From Catonia carolina (taxonomy: Eukaryota; Arthropoda; Insecta; Hemiptera; Achilidae), in assembly GCA_035578175.1 (NCBI GenBank), contig JAQMRL010000008.1, positions 60,258,541 through 60,322,540 on the forward strand: DNA of 64,000 bases, read 5' to 3'. Positions 21,917 to 33,990 of the stretch are shown one piece after another (position 1 is the first letter of the stretch; each line of letters begins with the position of its first letter). A program made the translations under genes and the position numbers. The notes beneath the pieces are model-generated. The model had not been told where the DNA came from and made no database searches. It saw nothing but the letters and a program-made list of their open reading frames with translations.

Positions 21917-21993
21917 CTACCTCACTCCTCGTTTTACGTAGTAAAGCCTCTAGAGGTTCAAACCAGTCTTTCGGCTGATAACCTAACAACAGG
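21917..21993 (+). repeat. Family A repeat, right part of the split copy
   Basis: It resumes exactly where the left part stops: ctcactcctcgttttac, then tctagaggttcaaacc and tctttcggctg. The first four bases, CTAC, are the second copy of the gypsy target duplication. Confidence 0.85.
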
Positions 21994-22720
21994 TAGAGAG
22001 TCGCTATTAATTATTAAGCAACACAGGTTAGGCAGACGACTTGGTATGGTTGACAGCAAACGTGAGCAAACTTTACTGTAAATCCTTGTTCAAATTCATG
22101 CTTAATCCACGTAAAAAATACAGCATAAAATCAGCGAGGAAATTGGGTAGTTGTCAATAAGGTGCAGTTCCCGATAACAAGAATCAGCCAATGAATAAGA
22201 GTTTTCATATTTATGTATAAGGATAAATGTCCATTGATTTATGAAAAATAGTTCGTATACAGAATATTAGTAACACGGAAATAAGCATAATATTTAAAAA
22301 GCAAGTACCAGCGATTTGAATAGAAATTATAGTCACATTACGCAGTAGTCTGTATAATAAATTTATTTCTTCGTATTTAATAATGGCTTCACTTGTGTTT
22401 CTATACATCTTAAGTTGCTTAGCTGTAACTGTTTGCTAACTTACTTTTATCATTTAGAGACAAAGTAAGAATACAGACCAAACTTTTTACTTAAATATTT
22501 CTGATATTATGTTTCTTATTATGTATTTGAAACTTCATTCAATGATAATTCTGAGATTTTAAATACATTTATTCGGCCGTTGATCCTTTTTATTGGGAAT
22601 ATGCTTTAACTACATATAGTTGATAATTATTTTTGTTCGTACATGATTTTATCCCCCAGAAAACCATGAATTTTGATTTTAAGCAGCTATATTAAAGTGA
22701 ACTTATACTCTTGAAATATT
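21994..22720. other. Unassigned A+T-rich stretch
   Basis: No supported gene or repeat boundary. Confidence 0.4.
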
Positions 22721-23040
22721 TTACTTCAATTTTAAACCCCTATTCTGCAAATCATCTTCAGCCTCTTCTAGCAGAAACTGATCATCTGCAAATAAGAGCG
22801 GATTTAAAAAGCTCCTTTTTCCTGTTTTAATTCCCTTAGAACTAACTGTTTCCCGTACCCGAAGAGCGTCATCAATGTATTTATTAAAAAGAACCGGTGA
22901 TAAATTACACTTTTGTGTTACATCTAAATTTATTAAAATCTGCTCTCCTCGAGTACAGATATACAAAGAATAAGCGTTCTGACGTAAAGTAACTTTATCC
23001 TCTCTTGAAAATGTAGCGGGAATCCTTGTCCAATATCTTG
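22721..23040 (-). pseudogene. Reverse transcriptase fragment, endonuclease-RT type LINE
   Basis: The minus strand reads CNLSPVLFNKYIDDALR (motif 4 region) followed after about 20 residues by FLNPLLFADDQFLLEEAEDD with the FADD catalytic box, then stops at 22721. Upstream the same frame is weakly LINE-like to about 23040. Only a small part of the enzyme is left, so it is inactive. Confidence 0.75.
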
Positions 23041-24887
23041 GGTTAAATAACTAAAAACAGGAAGTTAGTTCAATGAATAAAGCGTTATAATACTTAATTA
23101 AATGAAAGAAATGAATATAATGTTAACTTACTACCGTATTACTTATTAATATTTATTTTTAATAAAAGTTTATAAAGGTAATAATTAACATTTTTCTACT
23201 TTTTAAATATATTAAAAATTAATGAAATAATCATTTTTATGAAACTATTACGATGTAACTTATATCTCGTTGCGATAATAGAAAGAAAAAGCTTTTGAAA
23301 GCAGCCGTTAGGAAACTAAAAGCAACTTTTATTCCATTTAAAAACTTTTTCTATTTAAAAGCTTAGAGAAAAAATAATAATATCCTTTACGGAAAAATGA
23401 ATTTCATGTTTTCTTTTTTTCTTTATTAAAAACAATGGCCTTGTAATATGAAAAATTATTTTTAAAATCAGAATCCCTTTCAAGGTTTTTTAAATCCTTT
23501 CAATTATCTACACAATCAGAAAAATAAATTTCAAGTTTTGATATCTAATTTTAATGAAAAATAGCAAAAACATTTTGCTCACTATTTTTCTATATAAATT
23601 CACAAACGCAAGTTATATTCAAGTAGGCTTATAATATACTAGAAGAGTAGAAAAATCTATAACATAATAACTTTTATCCGAATTAAACAAGAAAGATGTT
23701 TTGCAGCTCATACAACCTTCTACGCATACCCTCCACTTAAAATACTTTCTAATGCTATGGTTTTAACCGATTTTGAATGCGTATTTACGGTAAAACTGTA
23801 ATTTTTATATCTCTATGCGTGTTCCTTGCAATCTATACAATTTATGAACAAAAAGCAACAAAAGAAGTTAAGTGTACTGATTAAAGACAATGGCAATAAC
23901 CTATGAATGAAATATTTTGAATGAGAATTCTCGAAAGTGATGTGGAAGGGTCTCTGTTGTTCCTATTGTTGATAATTTTTACTGTGTTCTGGATTGTTCT
24001 GTTAAGCGTAAAAGGGTCTCCATTGTGCTCATATTATTTTACGCTTTCAAGAAATCATTAACATTTTCACTATAAGAATTATGGGTAAGTGTTGGTATTT
24101 GACCGATCCTGGCTGGCAGTGCTTGATATCCCGTATTTATAGGAATTACTGATCTTGGTTTATAATAAAATAATAATAACTAATTTTAGTTTTAATTATG
24201 TACAGGTGAATATCTGATCGGAAGACTAAGAGCAGTGGTTAGTGTTTCGTGACAAAGATAACAGTTGAAAAGCTCTGTAGCTTCCGCTACAATTTGAATA
24301 ATCATTTATAGTCGATAACGACATTGATTTATAATTTATTTGTAGACTTGTTTTTATGTATTTGTTTATAACAACCGTTTACTTGATTTGGTGGTTATCT
24401 ATTCATAATTGATAAGATATAATTTTGTATTGTATAAAGTGGAATAAATACATTTATTATTATTATAATTATTACGTAGAGAATCTTTGCCTTTGTGTAA
24501 ACCACCATTGTCTCGGGTATTTACGGCGCTAGTTCCTTTAACGATAAGTACAGATCGCGTTGTCACACGGTTATGAATGAGTGAGTGCCGTTAGAAGACG
24601 AGTTAACCGTTTTTATAACTAGTAGCCTATACTAAAGAAAAAGTCTTCGTACTATATGTAAGTATTATAATTGATTGTAGGCTTTTATTAAAGTGTAAAA
24701 TAGTTGTTACTGTTAAATATGTTAGTTTAATCCTTTCAGTCCCAACGACTGGAAAACAGGACGATATTTTTTACGTAGTTTTAACATTTGGTTTACCGAA
24801 CGTCCGTAAGTTATGCATAAAGTGCCAACGTCCGGATAACCAAACATTTCCAAGAAAAACTTTTAAACAAAAATTAACGGAATAATG
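23041..24887. other. Long A+T-rich stretch without recognisable features
   Basis: Both strands were read. No coding frame, SINE head, TIR pair or tandem repeat was recognised. Confidence 0.4.
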
Positions 24888-25082
24888 TATTTTGAAACCG
24901 CCTCCATGGCGTAGTGACTACCGCGCTCGCCTACAAAGCGAAAGGTCCCGGGTTTGGTTCCCGACCAGGGTCTGGAAATTTTAACACGTTAAAACCAACG
25001 TTAAGGTACCAAAACTCCCAGTAGTTGCTAATAACCAAGCTGTCGATGCGACTTTAAATAAACTAAAAAAAACTATTTTGAA
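24888..25082 (+). repeat. tRNA-derived SINE with 9-bp target duplication
   Basis: The head (from 24897) is tRNA-like: ggcgtagtgactaccgcgc resembles an A box and gggtttggttcccgacc a B box. The body has cccagtagttgctaat and the tail is tttaaataaactaaaaaa. TATTTTGAA occurs at 24888-24896 and 25074-25082, a plausible target duplication. It shares its body with the SINE at 27156. Confidence 0.85.
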
Positions 25083-25970
25083 TATTTTTAGTGTTAGAAC
25101 GATTTCTTTTTTTATGGACACAATAAAAATTGGTAATTTTTAACAGGACATTTTCTTTTTCTATAACGTTAAAATTTTGGTCGGCAATGGCAGGGTTACA
25201 CCTGCAAGTTTTCGATAGAAGGGCTGGGCACTTTTTGTACACCCTTATTCAAATTAAATGACACTGTAGATCAAACGTTGAAATACTTTTTCGGCACTGA
25301 AAGAGTTTTTTGTAATCAATTTATTTAGTTGTAATTTGTGAGTTGTCTAAGCATAAAATTTAATTGTAATTTACAGTCTTATTATAATAAATAATTTTAT
25401 AAGTTTAAAGGAAGTGCGTTTATTATTTTTATTATAACAAGATCCCGATCGAACCTTAATTTAAGTGTTACAATACTTTTACAAGGTAAAAAAAAGTAAC
25501 AAAAAGTTATAGATAAAGAAAATGTAGTTATTATGAAGAAATATGTTTAATCCGCATGACTGTATATAAGTTGCGCCATAGAATAGTTTTTGTTGTGTGA
25601 ATGAAGGGCATTGTATACAGCAATAAAGTGGACACAAGAAGGTTTATCCTGTATACACTGAAAAGCTAGCTTACTCTTCTTGTTGCTGTGAACAGGACTT
25701 TGCCAAACAGTTCATTAACCCCTTCCGTGTTGAAAGGGATGGCAAGTCAACTACCCCGTTATAAATACTATACTACTAGGCATGGGTTTATAGGATGAGG
25801 TAAATTTTAACTTGTCTACTATCTCTCAAGGTCACGCTTTATTTCTATTTATAAAACAGTATGTCCGCTTTAATTATTTTAAGCATGTATTAAAATTAAT
25901 TAAAATTAATTAAATTTAATTATAATCTGTTAAAAAAAAATTATTTTATTGTACTTATATTATTATAAAA
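25083..25970. other. Unassigned A+T-rich stretch
   Basis: No gene or repeat edge recognised. Confidence 0.4.
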
Positions 25971-26363
25971 TGCCCATAACAGGCAGGTGGAGTGTTAAAT
26001 TAATTGCTTTTGATCTGTTGGTTCCAGGGCTACAAAAAATAGTTCTGTTTCTTATCACATAGTCAGCCAATTACATGACTGAACTATTTAAGAACAGAAG
26101 AGGTAGAGGTGTAAAAGACACTAGTCAGAGTTATCTCCTCTGATACTAATGAATTTCACTATACAGCCAGACCCTGTGGTGAATGAAGTGAAGGTGTCAT
26201 TTGCAGGGTGGAAAGTGGGTGCTTTTCGGAGGGCCTGGCATGCTGATAAGCATAGGCTTTCAACTCAGTGAGGAAGGCAATGGTAAACCACCTTACTCCT
26301 CGTTTTTACTTAGTAAAACCTCTAGAGGTTGAAACCAGCCTTTCGGCTGTTTACCTAAACAAC
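25971..26363 (+). repeat. Family A interspersed repeat, near full-length copy
   Basis: This is the most complete uninterrupted copy in the window, about 390 bases. It runs from 'aacaggcaggtggagtgtta' through 'ggttccagggctac', 'cagccagaccctgtggtgaa', 'tgcagggtggaaag' and 'gcctggcatgctgataagca' to 'tctagaggttgaaaccagcc' and 'tttcggctg'. There is no coding frame, TIR or poly-A tail, so the class is unknown. Confidence 0.8.
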
Positions 26364-26441
26364 AACACATTATTATAAAGTTGGATAAAAATTATTTTGG
26401 GTTTGTTTACCAAAACTAAATAATTATGTTGAAATAATATA

Positions 26442-26983
26442 AAGTGGAGCGTCAGATATCCGAACTAATTGGGACCAGAACGTTCTGATAATCAAATAGT
26501 TGAGATAATCAAATACTCTAAATACTCGAATTCGATACACTGTACCGTAACAGTATAATATAACCTAAATTTTAAATAGGTTGTTAAATGCTAACATAAA
26601 ATTTAGTTTAAAAAAACACTAATTTATTGCATTTTTTGCATACAAAGCAAATGTAGAGTACTAAATATTGTAGAAACAAACGAAAAAATACAGAATTTAA
26701 AAAAAATGATAAATAATTAACAAAATAAACTACGGTAAAATCCTTTATAAAATAATTTTTAAGGCACTTGTACATCTTTATCGTAATTTTAAAAATCTTG
26801 AATTACGCTCTAAACAGTCTCCACTATAGCAAAGTTGAACAAGAAACTTAACTATAGTATAAATTTTTCATAGAATGTTGTATGTCAGTATTTTGGTAGT
26901 AAATACGTATTTTTATCTATCAATGTTGGTTCGGATAATTGACGATTCGAATGATTGACGTTCGGATAATCGACGCTTCTGTG
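26442..26983. mobile_element. pogo/Tigger-like MITE, 542 bp
   Basis: The left end has GCGTCAGATATCCGAAC and the right end, reversed, has GCGTCGATTATCCGAAC, each within about 25 bases of a flanking TA. TIRs containing TATCCGAAC and TA target sites are typical of pogo/Tigger elements. The interior is A+T-rich without a transposase. The right end also carries a second inverted copy of the TATCCGAA motif. Confidence 0.7.
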
Positions 26984-27155
26984 TATTAGGTACGTAGGTA
27001 CCTCATTGTCTTTTTCCTCGTTCTCCTCTTCCCCCTCTCTTTACCTCTTCGGCGACCATCTTCCCATCCTCGTCCTTCATATTTAATTCCAAAAATATTA
27101 GATTGATCTTTCAGAGTTTTTTGATAACATCTCTTTTGTAATAAATTAGAAAGAA

Positions 27156-27330
27156 CAGCCTCCGTGGCCTAGTGGTTAGCGTACATAAGCATATTTGCTA
27201 CGCTGCAAAGCCAATTTCCCGGGTTCGATTCCCGGCTAGGGCCTGGAAGATTATTACGTTCATCTCCACCGTTCCAAAGTAGTTGCTAATGAACAAGGTG
27301 TTAATACGATTTTTAATAAACTAAAAAATT
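27156..27330 (+). repeat. tRNA-derived SINE with small insertion in its head
   Basis: The head has an A-box-like gtggcctagtggttagcg and a B box cgggttcgattcccggc. The body has aagtagttgctaatgaacaa and the tail tttttaataaactaaaaaa, shared with the SINE at 24897. Between the boxes there is an extra 'tacataagcatatttgctac'. Confidence 0.85.
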
Positions 27331-28852
27331 AAATTCGTAAAATGAAATCTAGCCAAACTCATTGTAAATTTTTTGGCTAGATAATTCTTATGGTATATTC
27401 AGGTATGCTTTTTTAAAAACTCAATTGAGATATAATAGATAATTTTTTAGATTAACAAACTCCAATTAAATAATTATAATTGATTTGTGTCAAGACTAGT
27501 CGTGTTTCTGCTAGAAATTCAAAACAGACGTCTTCTAATTTTCCACTTTAATACTACCTCTAATTTTTGACTCTGTTAAAGTACAAGTTAATAACCTTAG
27601 TGGTGATTTGTGACAAATTTTTAAATTAATCAACAAAATATTTCAGAAGAATTGAGTAAACTCCTATTGGTACCTATAAATATATTGGTAATTAAAAAAA
27701 AATTGATACTTATAATTTTTCCGCAACAATACAGCGTCCGCAAACACAATATCATATACATAGGATATTTTTTCTTATTTTGTTTATCGTCCGACTGTTC
27801 TGCAATTAGGCTACTACTAAACCAGAAGGTGAGAAGGGTGATTGATGAAAAGTCCCAGAGCTGATAATTGCAGAAGTATTAGGACAAAAATATATTTTTA
27901 CGTCCTGAAGTAAGTGAGTTAAGAATTAGGAGTCAAAATCCGGTGGATCTTGTACATAAACATATAACTTGTACATAAGCAAGTATGTACACATACATAA
28001 GCATATAAAAATGCTTTCATGTACTTATGTACTCGTACGTAAGCATGTAACTTGCGGTTCATATTAAAAATTTCTCACTTTTATTCTACGTTTGAAACAA
28101 TCTATAAGACTAGTTGAGATCGACTCGATCTTTTATTTTCATTGTACAAGCAGTGATTGACAGCGGCAAGCTTCAGTTGCAACAGATGCTTGTTTTCTTT
28201 GACACAAAATATCCTCTTTTTTATTTCTGTAAAGATGTTAGATAGAGCTTTTCTTATCGGTTTAAAGAAAGTAAATCCCAAACAACCGTACGAATCAATA
28301 GAAAAATATCAAGTTTGTACTTATCAAACTTCATCCTAAATTGTTATACAGTTTATCTATATTTTTCAATTTTAAATTAAAAATTTATCTATAACTTTTA
28401 TATAGGAAGTTATATGGAATTTGTTCTATTTTGCAGCGACAACGTAAAACTTTAAATAAATTGAGTGTCGGATTACATTAAATGTTTTTGTTACATATTC
28501 AGTCATTTACGATAACGATATTTTCCATGAACAATGTATTCCAAAATTTCTAACAAATAAAATTTTCTACTGAATAAAATCCATTGTATTATGCTTGTAT
28601 ATTATACATGACTACATAAAATTTATTGAAATCGCTTCATTTTTGTTGAACAATAAATTTTTCGATGAAACATTATTTATGCAATGTATATATTCGTAAA
28701 ATTTGTTACATCGTTAAACTAAATTTGTTAGTTATATGTCCAAGTTGGTGAAATAGATCATTTAAATAAATAAAACTCAAATAAAGTTTATAACTCTTAC
28801 ATTTTACTTATATAGTTTTTTTCTGTTAACTTTAAATTTTCTTTTCACTGTA
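27331..28852. other. A+T-rich stretch with a short degenerate repeat cluster
   Basis: At 27950-28053 the motif GTACATAAGCAT and its reverse complement recur several times in both orientations. No gene is supported; the frames at 27652 and 28157 lack any family signature. Confidence 0.45.
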
Positions 28853-29638
28853 AAAAAACTTTGGCGTGAAACACTCACACAACTTTCTCTTTCAAATGCA
28901 AATAATGAACAATATAACCTAACATTACTAATAAAACATTGGAAATAAACAAAAAAACATAACCTAATTTTAATTATGAGTGAATGATGCTAAATGTAAA
29001 CCAACCTTAGCTCTGTAGAGAAAAATGCTTAAAATAAAACCTATAGACGTTTAATTTCCTGTAAATTTAATTATATACACTCTTGTCGTAAAATGCATAC
29101 TACGGCCGAAATCTTAAAAAATAAATTTTTTTACTGATTAAGGCCGCAATCTTAAAAAAATTCTACGAGAGCACAGCCTCCCTAAGAATGTCATCAGACA
29201 TGGCGCTTACCCTATCCTGTAGAGAATAAAAAAATGTAGTAAACGAGAAAATGTAGTAAAAAAAATATGGAAGCTGTTTTTGAGAAAATCACAAAAGTGA
29301 AAAATCACACGGAATAAACTAGTACTATATCCGTTTGATCGTATCAACCGCGATACGTAATCCGTGTTCCGGATTTTCGTGTCGGGTCTTCTAGTAGTAC
29401 ATGACTTAAGTTTCAAGTTTCAACTTCGTACATGTTCCATGCTTGAGATATGTTTTTCTCACACGCAGACACGTACACACACACGCACCCGCACAGATAC
29501 TAATCGCTAAAAACATGTATTTGGGTTCAACTGGTCTGAAAACGTGTATATTTGGTGAAAATTCAATTTCAAAATTTCGACTCGAAAACAATATTACTTC
29601 TCTTCTTATATATCCTTATAGGCAAGAGAAAGTAAAAA
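28853..29638 (-). repeat. Family B interspersed repeat, copy 2
   Basis: Reverse orientation. The left end reads ggcgtgaaacactcacac and the right end ataggcaagagaaagta. The CA-rich tract (29460-29500) is interrupted by C and G, unlike the pure tracts of other copies. Confidence 0.8.
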
Positions 29639-30554
29639 AGTATGTTAGGTTATTACTTGTGTGAAAGCAAACCTACATGTAGGATACACGGTTATTTTAC
29701 AGGTTATTTTATTTGATCCAACAGTAAATTTAAAAACAATTCTGTAGGTATATGATTCATTTTTCATTTAATTTTTCTGGCAGGAGGAATATTTATATGT
29801 ATATTTTATTTTTGAAACGAATGTGTTTAACTATCCCAATGATATATAATGTAGCGGTTGTTTTGAAAGGAATTAAATTTTGTTTGTTTTGTTTTAGTTC
29901 TGTACATTAAATAAATTCAGATATTCTATGTTAGGAAACTAAATACACATGGAGGCGTTTTGTTTGTGTATTAAAATATTTGTTTATTACTGTTTTATAA
30001 CGCTGTATTTATTTTCATCAACACCTTTTTTTAATAAACTGTATATATTAAACAAATATTCACTTTAAAACATTTGATTAAAAATATATTTTTATATTAT
30101 ATAACTAATTTTTTTAAACACATGCCATGCTTTTGTAAAAAATAAATTTGCTTTAGGCTAGGAGATATATTTAAAAAAAACAAAGTTTACCTTTTGAAGA
30201 AACGTTTAATTTTGTAATTTTTTCACCTGGACTAATTTAGTGGAATATGAAGTATCAATTAACGGAATATCTAAAAGTGGAGAAAGATTCAAACATCGGT
30301 AACTGATTAAAACGTTAAAATAAGATTTTCATACTTCAGCTTTAATGGATTTTTATTTCTTATATTTTAAAAGTTTTATTACGGTTCTGTACATTGATTG
30401 AACTACACAATATCATACATTCTCTTTTTAAGCCTACGGTTTTATTACAGGTCTGCAATACTATTTTCTATTATTACGGTTTATGTTAAAGTGAACGGTT
30501 TTATTGCGATTCTCTACATTGAGCTGCACAATATCCGTATTATATGATATTTAA
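29639..30554. other. Unassigned A+T-rich stretch
   Basis: No gene or repeat edge recognised. Confidence 0.4.
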
Positions 30555-31441
30555 TTTAACGAGCGGTGGGGAATTTTACTTTCAGGAGATGTACATTTTC
30601 AGAGGTACATTTCCTGTTTACAAGGTAGGGTCAAAAAATTCCCGGAATGGTCTTGTACAGTGAAGCATTTGTTTGCTGGAAGGGAATTTTTTGTTAGGGA
30701 GGTTGAAATCACTACTAGGCAAGGTGCTGTCCTGTTCAGCAAGCAGTTGGAATTGCTTTCCTGCGTGCGGTGTATGTATTTTAGACGTAATTTTTTTCTT
30801 TCGGCAGATTGTGTAATTTCGTTATCAGAGCAACGTGCCAATATCAAATTCTATATGTTGCTAAAGAAATCACCCTCGGAGATTTTTGAAATACTGATGT
30901 AAGCATGTGGTAAAGATGCGACGAAGAAAACGGCAGTTTACGAGTGGTATAAGCGTTTTCTTGACGGTTGCACAGCAATTGAAGATGGCGTTCGAACTGG
31001 CCGGCCTTCCACTTCCACCACAGATGAGAATGTTGACTGTGATCCCTAATGTGAAATAATACCATGCAAAGACCAATCAATGTCACCACTTTGAAACACC
31101 CTTCATATTCTTTCGATCTTCACCACCTGTTTCCACGGCTGAAAATGACATTGAAGGGCCGTGTTTTGATGATTCGTCAGAGGCGATGGAAAATGCGACG
31201 AAGCGGTCGATAAAACTTTCGAAAAACGGCTTTCAGGATTTTTTCTAACAATTGTATGAACGCTGGAATAAGTTTGTAGATGCATGAGGAGAGTATATTT
31301 AAGGAAAATAAGGGCGTATATTAACGATATTTATATTATATATGTATAATTATATTATAAGGGCGTATAAATAAGGAATATTAACGGGCGTTGGGAAGTT
31401 TACTTTCAGTTCAAGAGGTACCCAGAGGTACATTCTCTATT
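30555..31441 (+). mobile_element. Internally deleted mariner relic flanked by direct repeats
   Basis: The plus strand at 30825-31040 encodes a mariner transposase N-terminal DNA-binding region: EQRANIKFYMLLKKSPSEIF and KKTAVYEWYKRFLDG, then TGRPSTSTTDENVD, with one stop. The sequence then jumps to the C-terminal end near 31140-31290 (FDDSSEAMENATKR, GFQDFF*QLYERWNKFVDA). The whole catalytic D,D(34)D region between is missing. A segment of about 60 bases (from cgagcggtggggaattttac, 30560) recurs in the same orientation at 31384 (cgggcgttgggaagtttact), outside the coding parts. Confidence 0.75.
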
Positions 31442-31930
31442 TAGGTCTACGGGTGTTGTCCGTCTTTAAGACCACGAGGTCTCTAATTTTTTAAAGTTGA
31501 ATTCTTATACTTTTTTAAAGTAGAATTATTTGGCTAAAGTTTTTGTTATTATTTTAATTAATTGTTTTTCTTTCTGTTTCAGGTAAGCGTGTTTTTCTTG
31601 TTATTACGGAACATTTATTTTGTAAGTAGACTGAAGTTTAAATTAATTTAAATACATAATCTACATCTTGTTAGTTGTTTTAACATAGTTATAAACGGGA
31701 ACTTAGTTATTAACATAGTTATAACTTGGTTATTTTATTAATTTATTAATTTCTTAAGATATTATTCTTGTACTAAATTATATAGACTAATTTTAATATT
31801 ATTGGTCTCGGAAAGTTAGTCGTAACGATATTATTATGCAGTTATGAATCTCTTATCTTTTTTTTATAAGAATTTTCTAATTCAGCATTAAAATACAAAA
31901 TTATACGGATCGTATATAAATATAGGCCGC
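31442..31930. other. Unassigned A+T-rich stretch
   Basis: No gene or repeat edge recognised. Confidence 0.4.
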
Positions 31931-32040
31931 TTTCGTTGTTCTATAGTGACTACATAGGAAATTTTCCGTGGTTTGATTCCCAGCCAATATGTCTGAAAAT
32001 TTGATGTTTTTTTTTTAATAAATATGAAGGGAACTTCAAA
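31931..32040 (+). repeat. Degenerate tRNA-derived SINE
   Basis: A weak tRNA-like head is followed by a B-box-like gtggtttgattcccagcc, 'tctgaaaatt' and a T/A-rich tail. Heavily diverged. Confidence 0.5.
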
Positions 32041-32087
32041 AATACTTTCCTTATGGTATGTGTTATTTTATCATAACAATATAATGC

Positions 32088-32240
32088 AAAAAGTGGTTAG
32101 AGCATTAAACTACGTTGTGAACTTAGTATGGAATGGTTTCAGGTTCAATTCCTGATTACGGTCTGGAAATAATTACACGTTGAAACACCCATAGTAGTTA
32201 TTAAAATAGTGCCCGCCACAAAAGGAGTCCGTTGTGTTTA
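32088..32240 (+). repeat. Degenerate tRNA-derived SINE
   Basis: The B-box-like caggttcaattcctgatta is followed by gtctggaaataattacacg and catagtagttatt, matching the body of the SINE at 24897. The A box is poor. Confidence 0.6.
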
Positions 32241-33322
32241 AATAGTTCTATTTCAAAAACGACCTAACGGAAAATCTTTAACGCTACAACAAATTGAAAC
32301 CTGTTTTTCCTGCGTTTATTCGTTTAACTTGAATTTGGTTATTTAAAATTTGTCATTAGTAATTTACTCATAAAAAGTATCCAGTTCTTAGTCTGTTTTC
32401 TGTTAGTGTGTTTTTTAAACATCTGTTACTTTATTCAGGGTTTATATTAAAAAATTGGGGTTTAAAAATGTTAAACTTCACAGTTTTTTCCGCATTGTGA
32501 ATATTTCAAAAGTAAAATCGCATTTTTCGTTTTAATATGCCGGCCATGTGAATAGGAGCTACTTTAGCTCCACGTGAAGATTGGATAATGATTTTTCGAC
32601 TGAACTACGCATTTTTACAACAGTATTGTACCAACTGTAGTAGACTCTTGTATTTATAAATTACACATAAAACAGAAATGAAATTGTAATGTAAATAGAA
32701 AACTTTATTGAATTGCTTGATGGGCAACTGGTCTTCACAGAGGACGTCTTTCGTGGCGACCACTATAACCAAAGTAGTAGATACGACTTTAAATTAATTA
32801 CTACAAACAATAAATCAGTTTATCTACTCGGCCGTTGATATTTATTTGGCGAATAAGCCATAATTTTATCAAAATTATTGCATATGTAGACTATTGGTCT
32901 AAAGTTTACTCACAGTTACCTTTACAATAAATTACGTACCAGATGTCAACTAACTACTTAAGATTATAAATTACTAAATTATACTTAATTTACGATACGT
33001 ATGATTCACTGAACGTACGTATAGAAAAACACAATTATGTAGATAAATTACTGTAGTCGGCATAATTATACGAGTATATGTACTCGTATATGATACTGTA
33101 TAATATTGATACCGTAATAATTACATATTATGTGTATAATATTGATTACTGTAATTATTAGTCTAGTATAAAAACAAATTATACTGACAAGTTTAATGTA
33201 AATAAATAGGTTTGAATAGCCTACAAATTAAGTTTAAACGTCAATTGATCTGATTATCGAATAATAGCCTGATTTTACATTAAAAAAGTATTTGTAACGA
33301 AAAATAATTATTTTAATAATTA
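32241..33322. other. A+T-rich stretch; SINE tail fragment and a hairpin
   Basis: A piece like the SINE body (accaaagtagtagatacgac, ~32768) lies here without a head. At about 33068-33089 atacgagta and tactcgtat form a hairpin with a 4-base loop. No gene. Confidence 0.4.
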
Positions 33323-33646
33323 TTGGACGAAAATAACTGTGGAACTTGTGAAATTAAATGTTACGAATTAAATAAATTAAATAATGATGTCATTTCTTGG
33401 CTGATTCATTGCACTGTCGACTTCTTAGCTAATGCCTTTAGATCAATTCGTAATTTTGATACATTTTCATCAAGAAATGATATTTCGTTATACATTGCAT
33501 TTCCTAATTACCTAACAACTGTTAAAAATACGGCTGTTGTAAAAAAAAATTCTTACAGCCGATCCTTCAGAATTTTTAAGGGGACCGTAACTGTTAAAAA
33601 GTAATTTTGTAACTTTTTCATTTTATGAAACTCCGTAATATTCTGA

Positions 33647-33990
33647 GTGTTTCGATATATTATTTATGGTGGTAGTGCAATTTTTACGAATATAAACATT
33701 ACATCATTGTACGAAAAAGTGGGGTTGAAACCTGGAAAGAACATACTTTGTGTAATGGAACGACTGGACTCAGGACAAATAGAAGACGCTAAAAAAATTT
33801 CTGACTTTGAAAAACAAATACCGGAGATGAGGAGTTCAAAAAGAAAAAAAATTAAAGATTTATATCTGCAAGAAGAGGATGCAGAATAATCGTCTTATAG
33901 AGCTGGACGTTATGAAAAACATAAAATTTACATTCAGTTGGCGGAAAATCATGATTTTTTAAAGTTTATGCAAGTTTTCTCAGGAACGGT
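33647..33990 (+). pseudogene. Possible Mutator-like transposase C-terminal relic
   Basis: The frame reads YEKVGLKPGKNILCVMERLD, then a basic stretch SSKRKKIKDLYLQEEDAE, a stop at 33887-33889, and in the same frame SSYRAGRYEK. The order 'small Gly/Pro turn, LD or AD pair, Lys/Arg-rich stretch, SY-AG' resembles the C-terminal end of the Mutator-like transposase domain seen in insect genomes. This is from memory of the family and is not secure. The neighbouring frame 33323-33604 could be another piece but shows no motif. Confidence 0.3.

Noticed and set aside
24897..27330. tRNA genes
   Set aside because: Heads have A and B boxes but the cloverleaf arms do not pair; bodies and tails identify them as SINEs.
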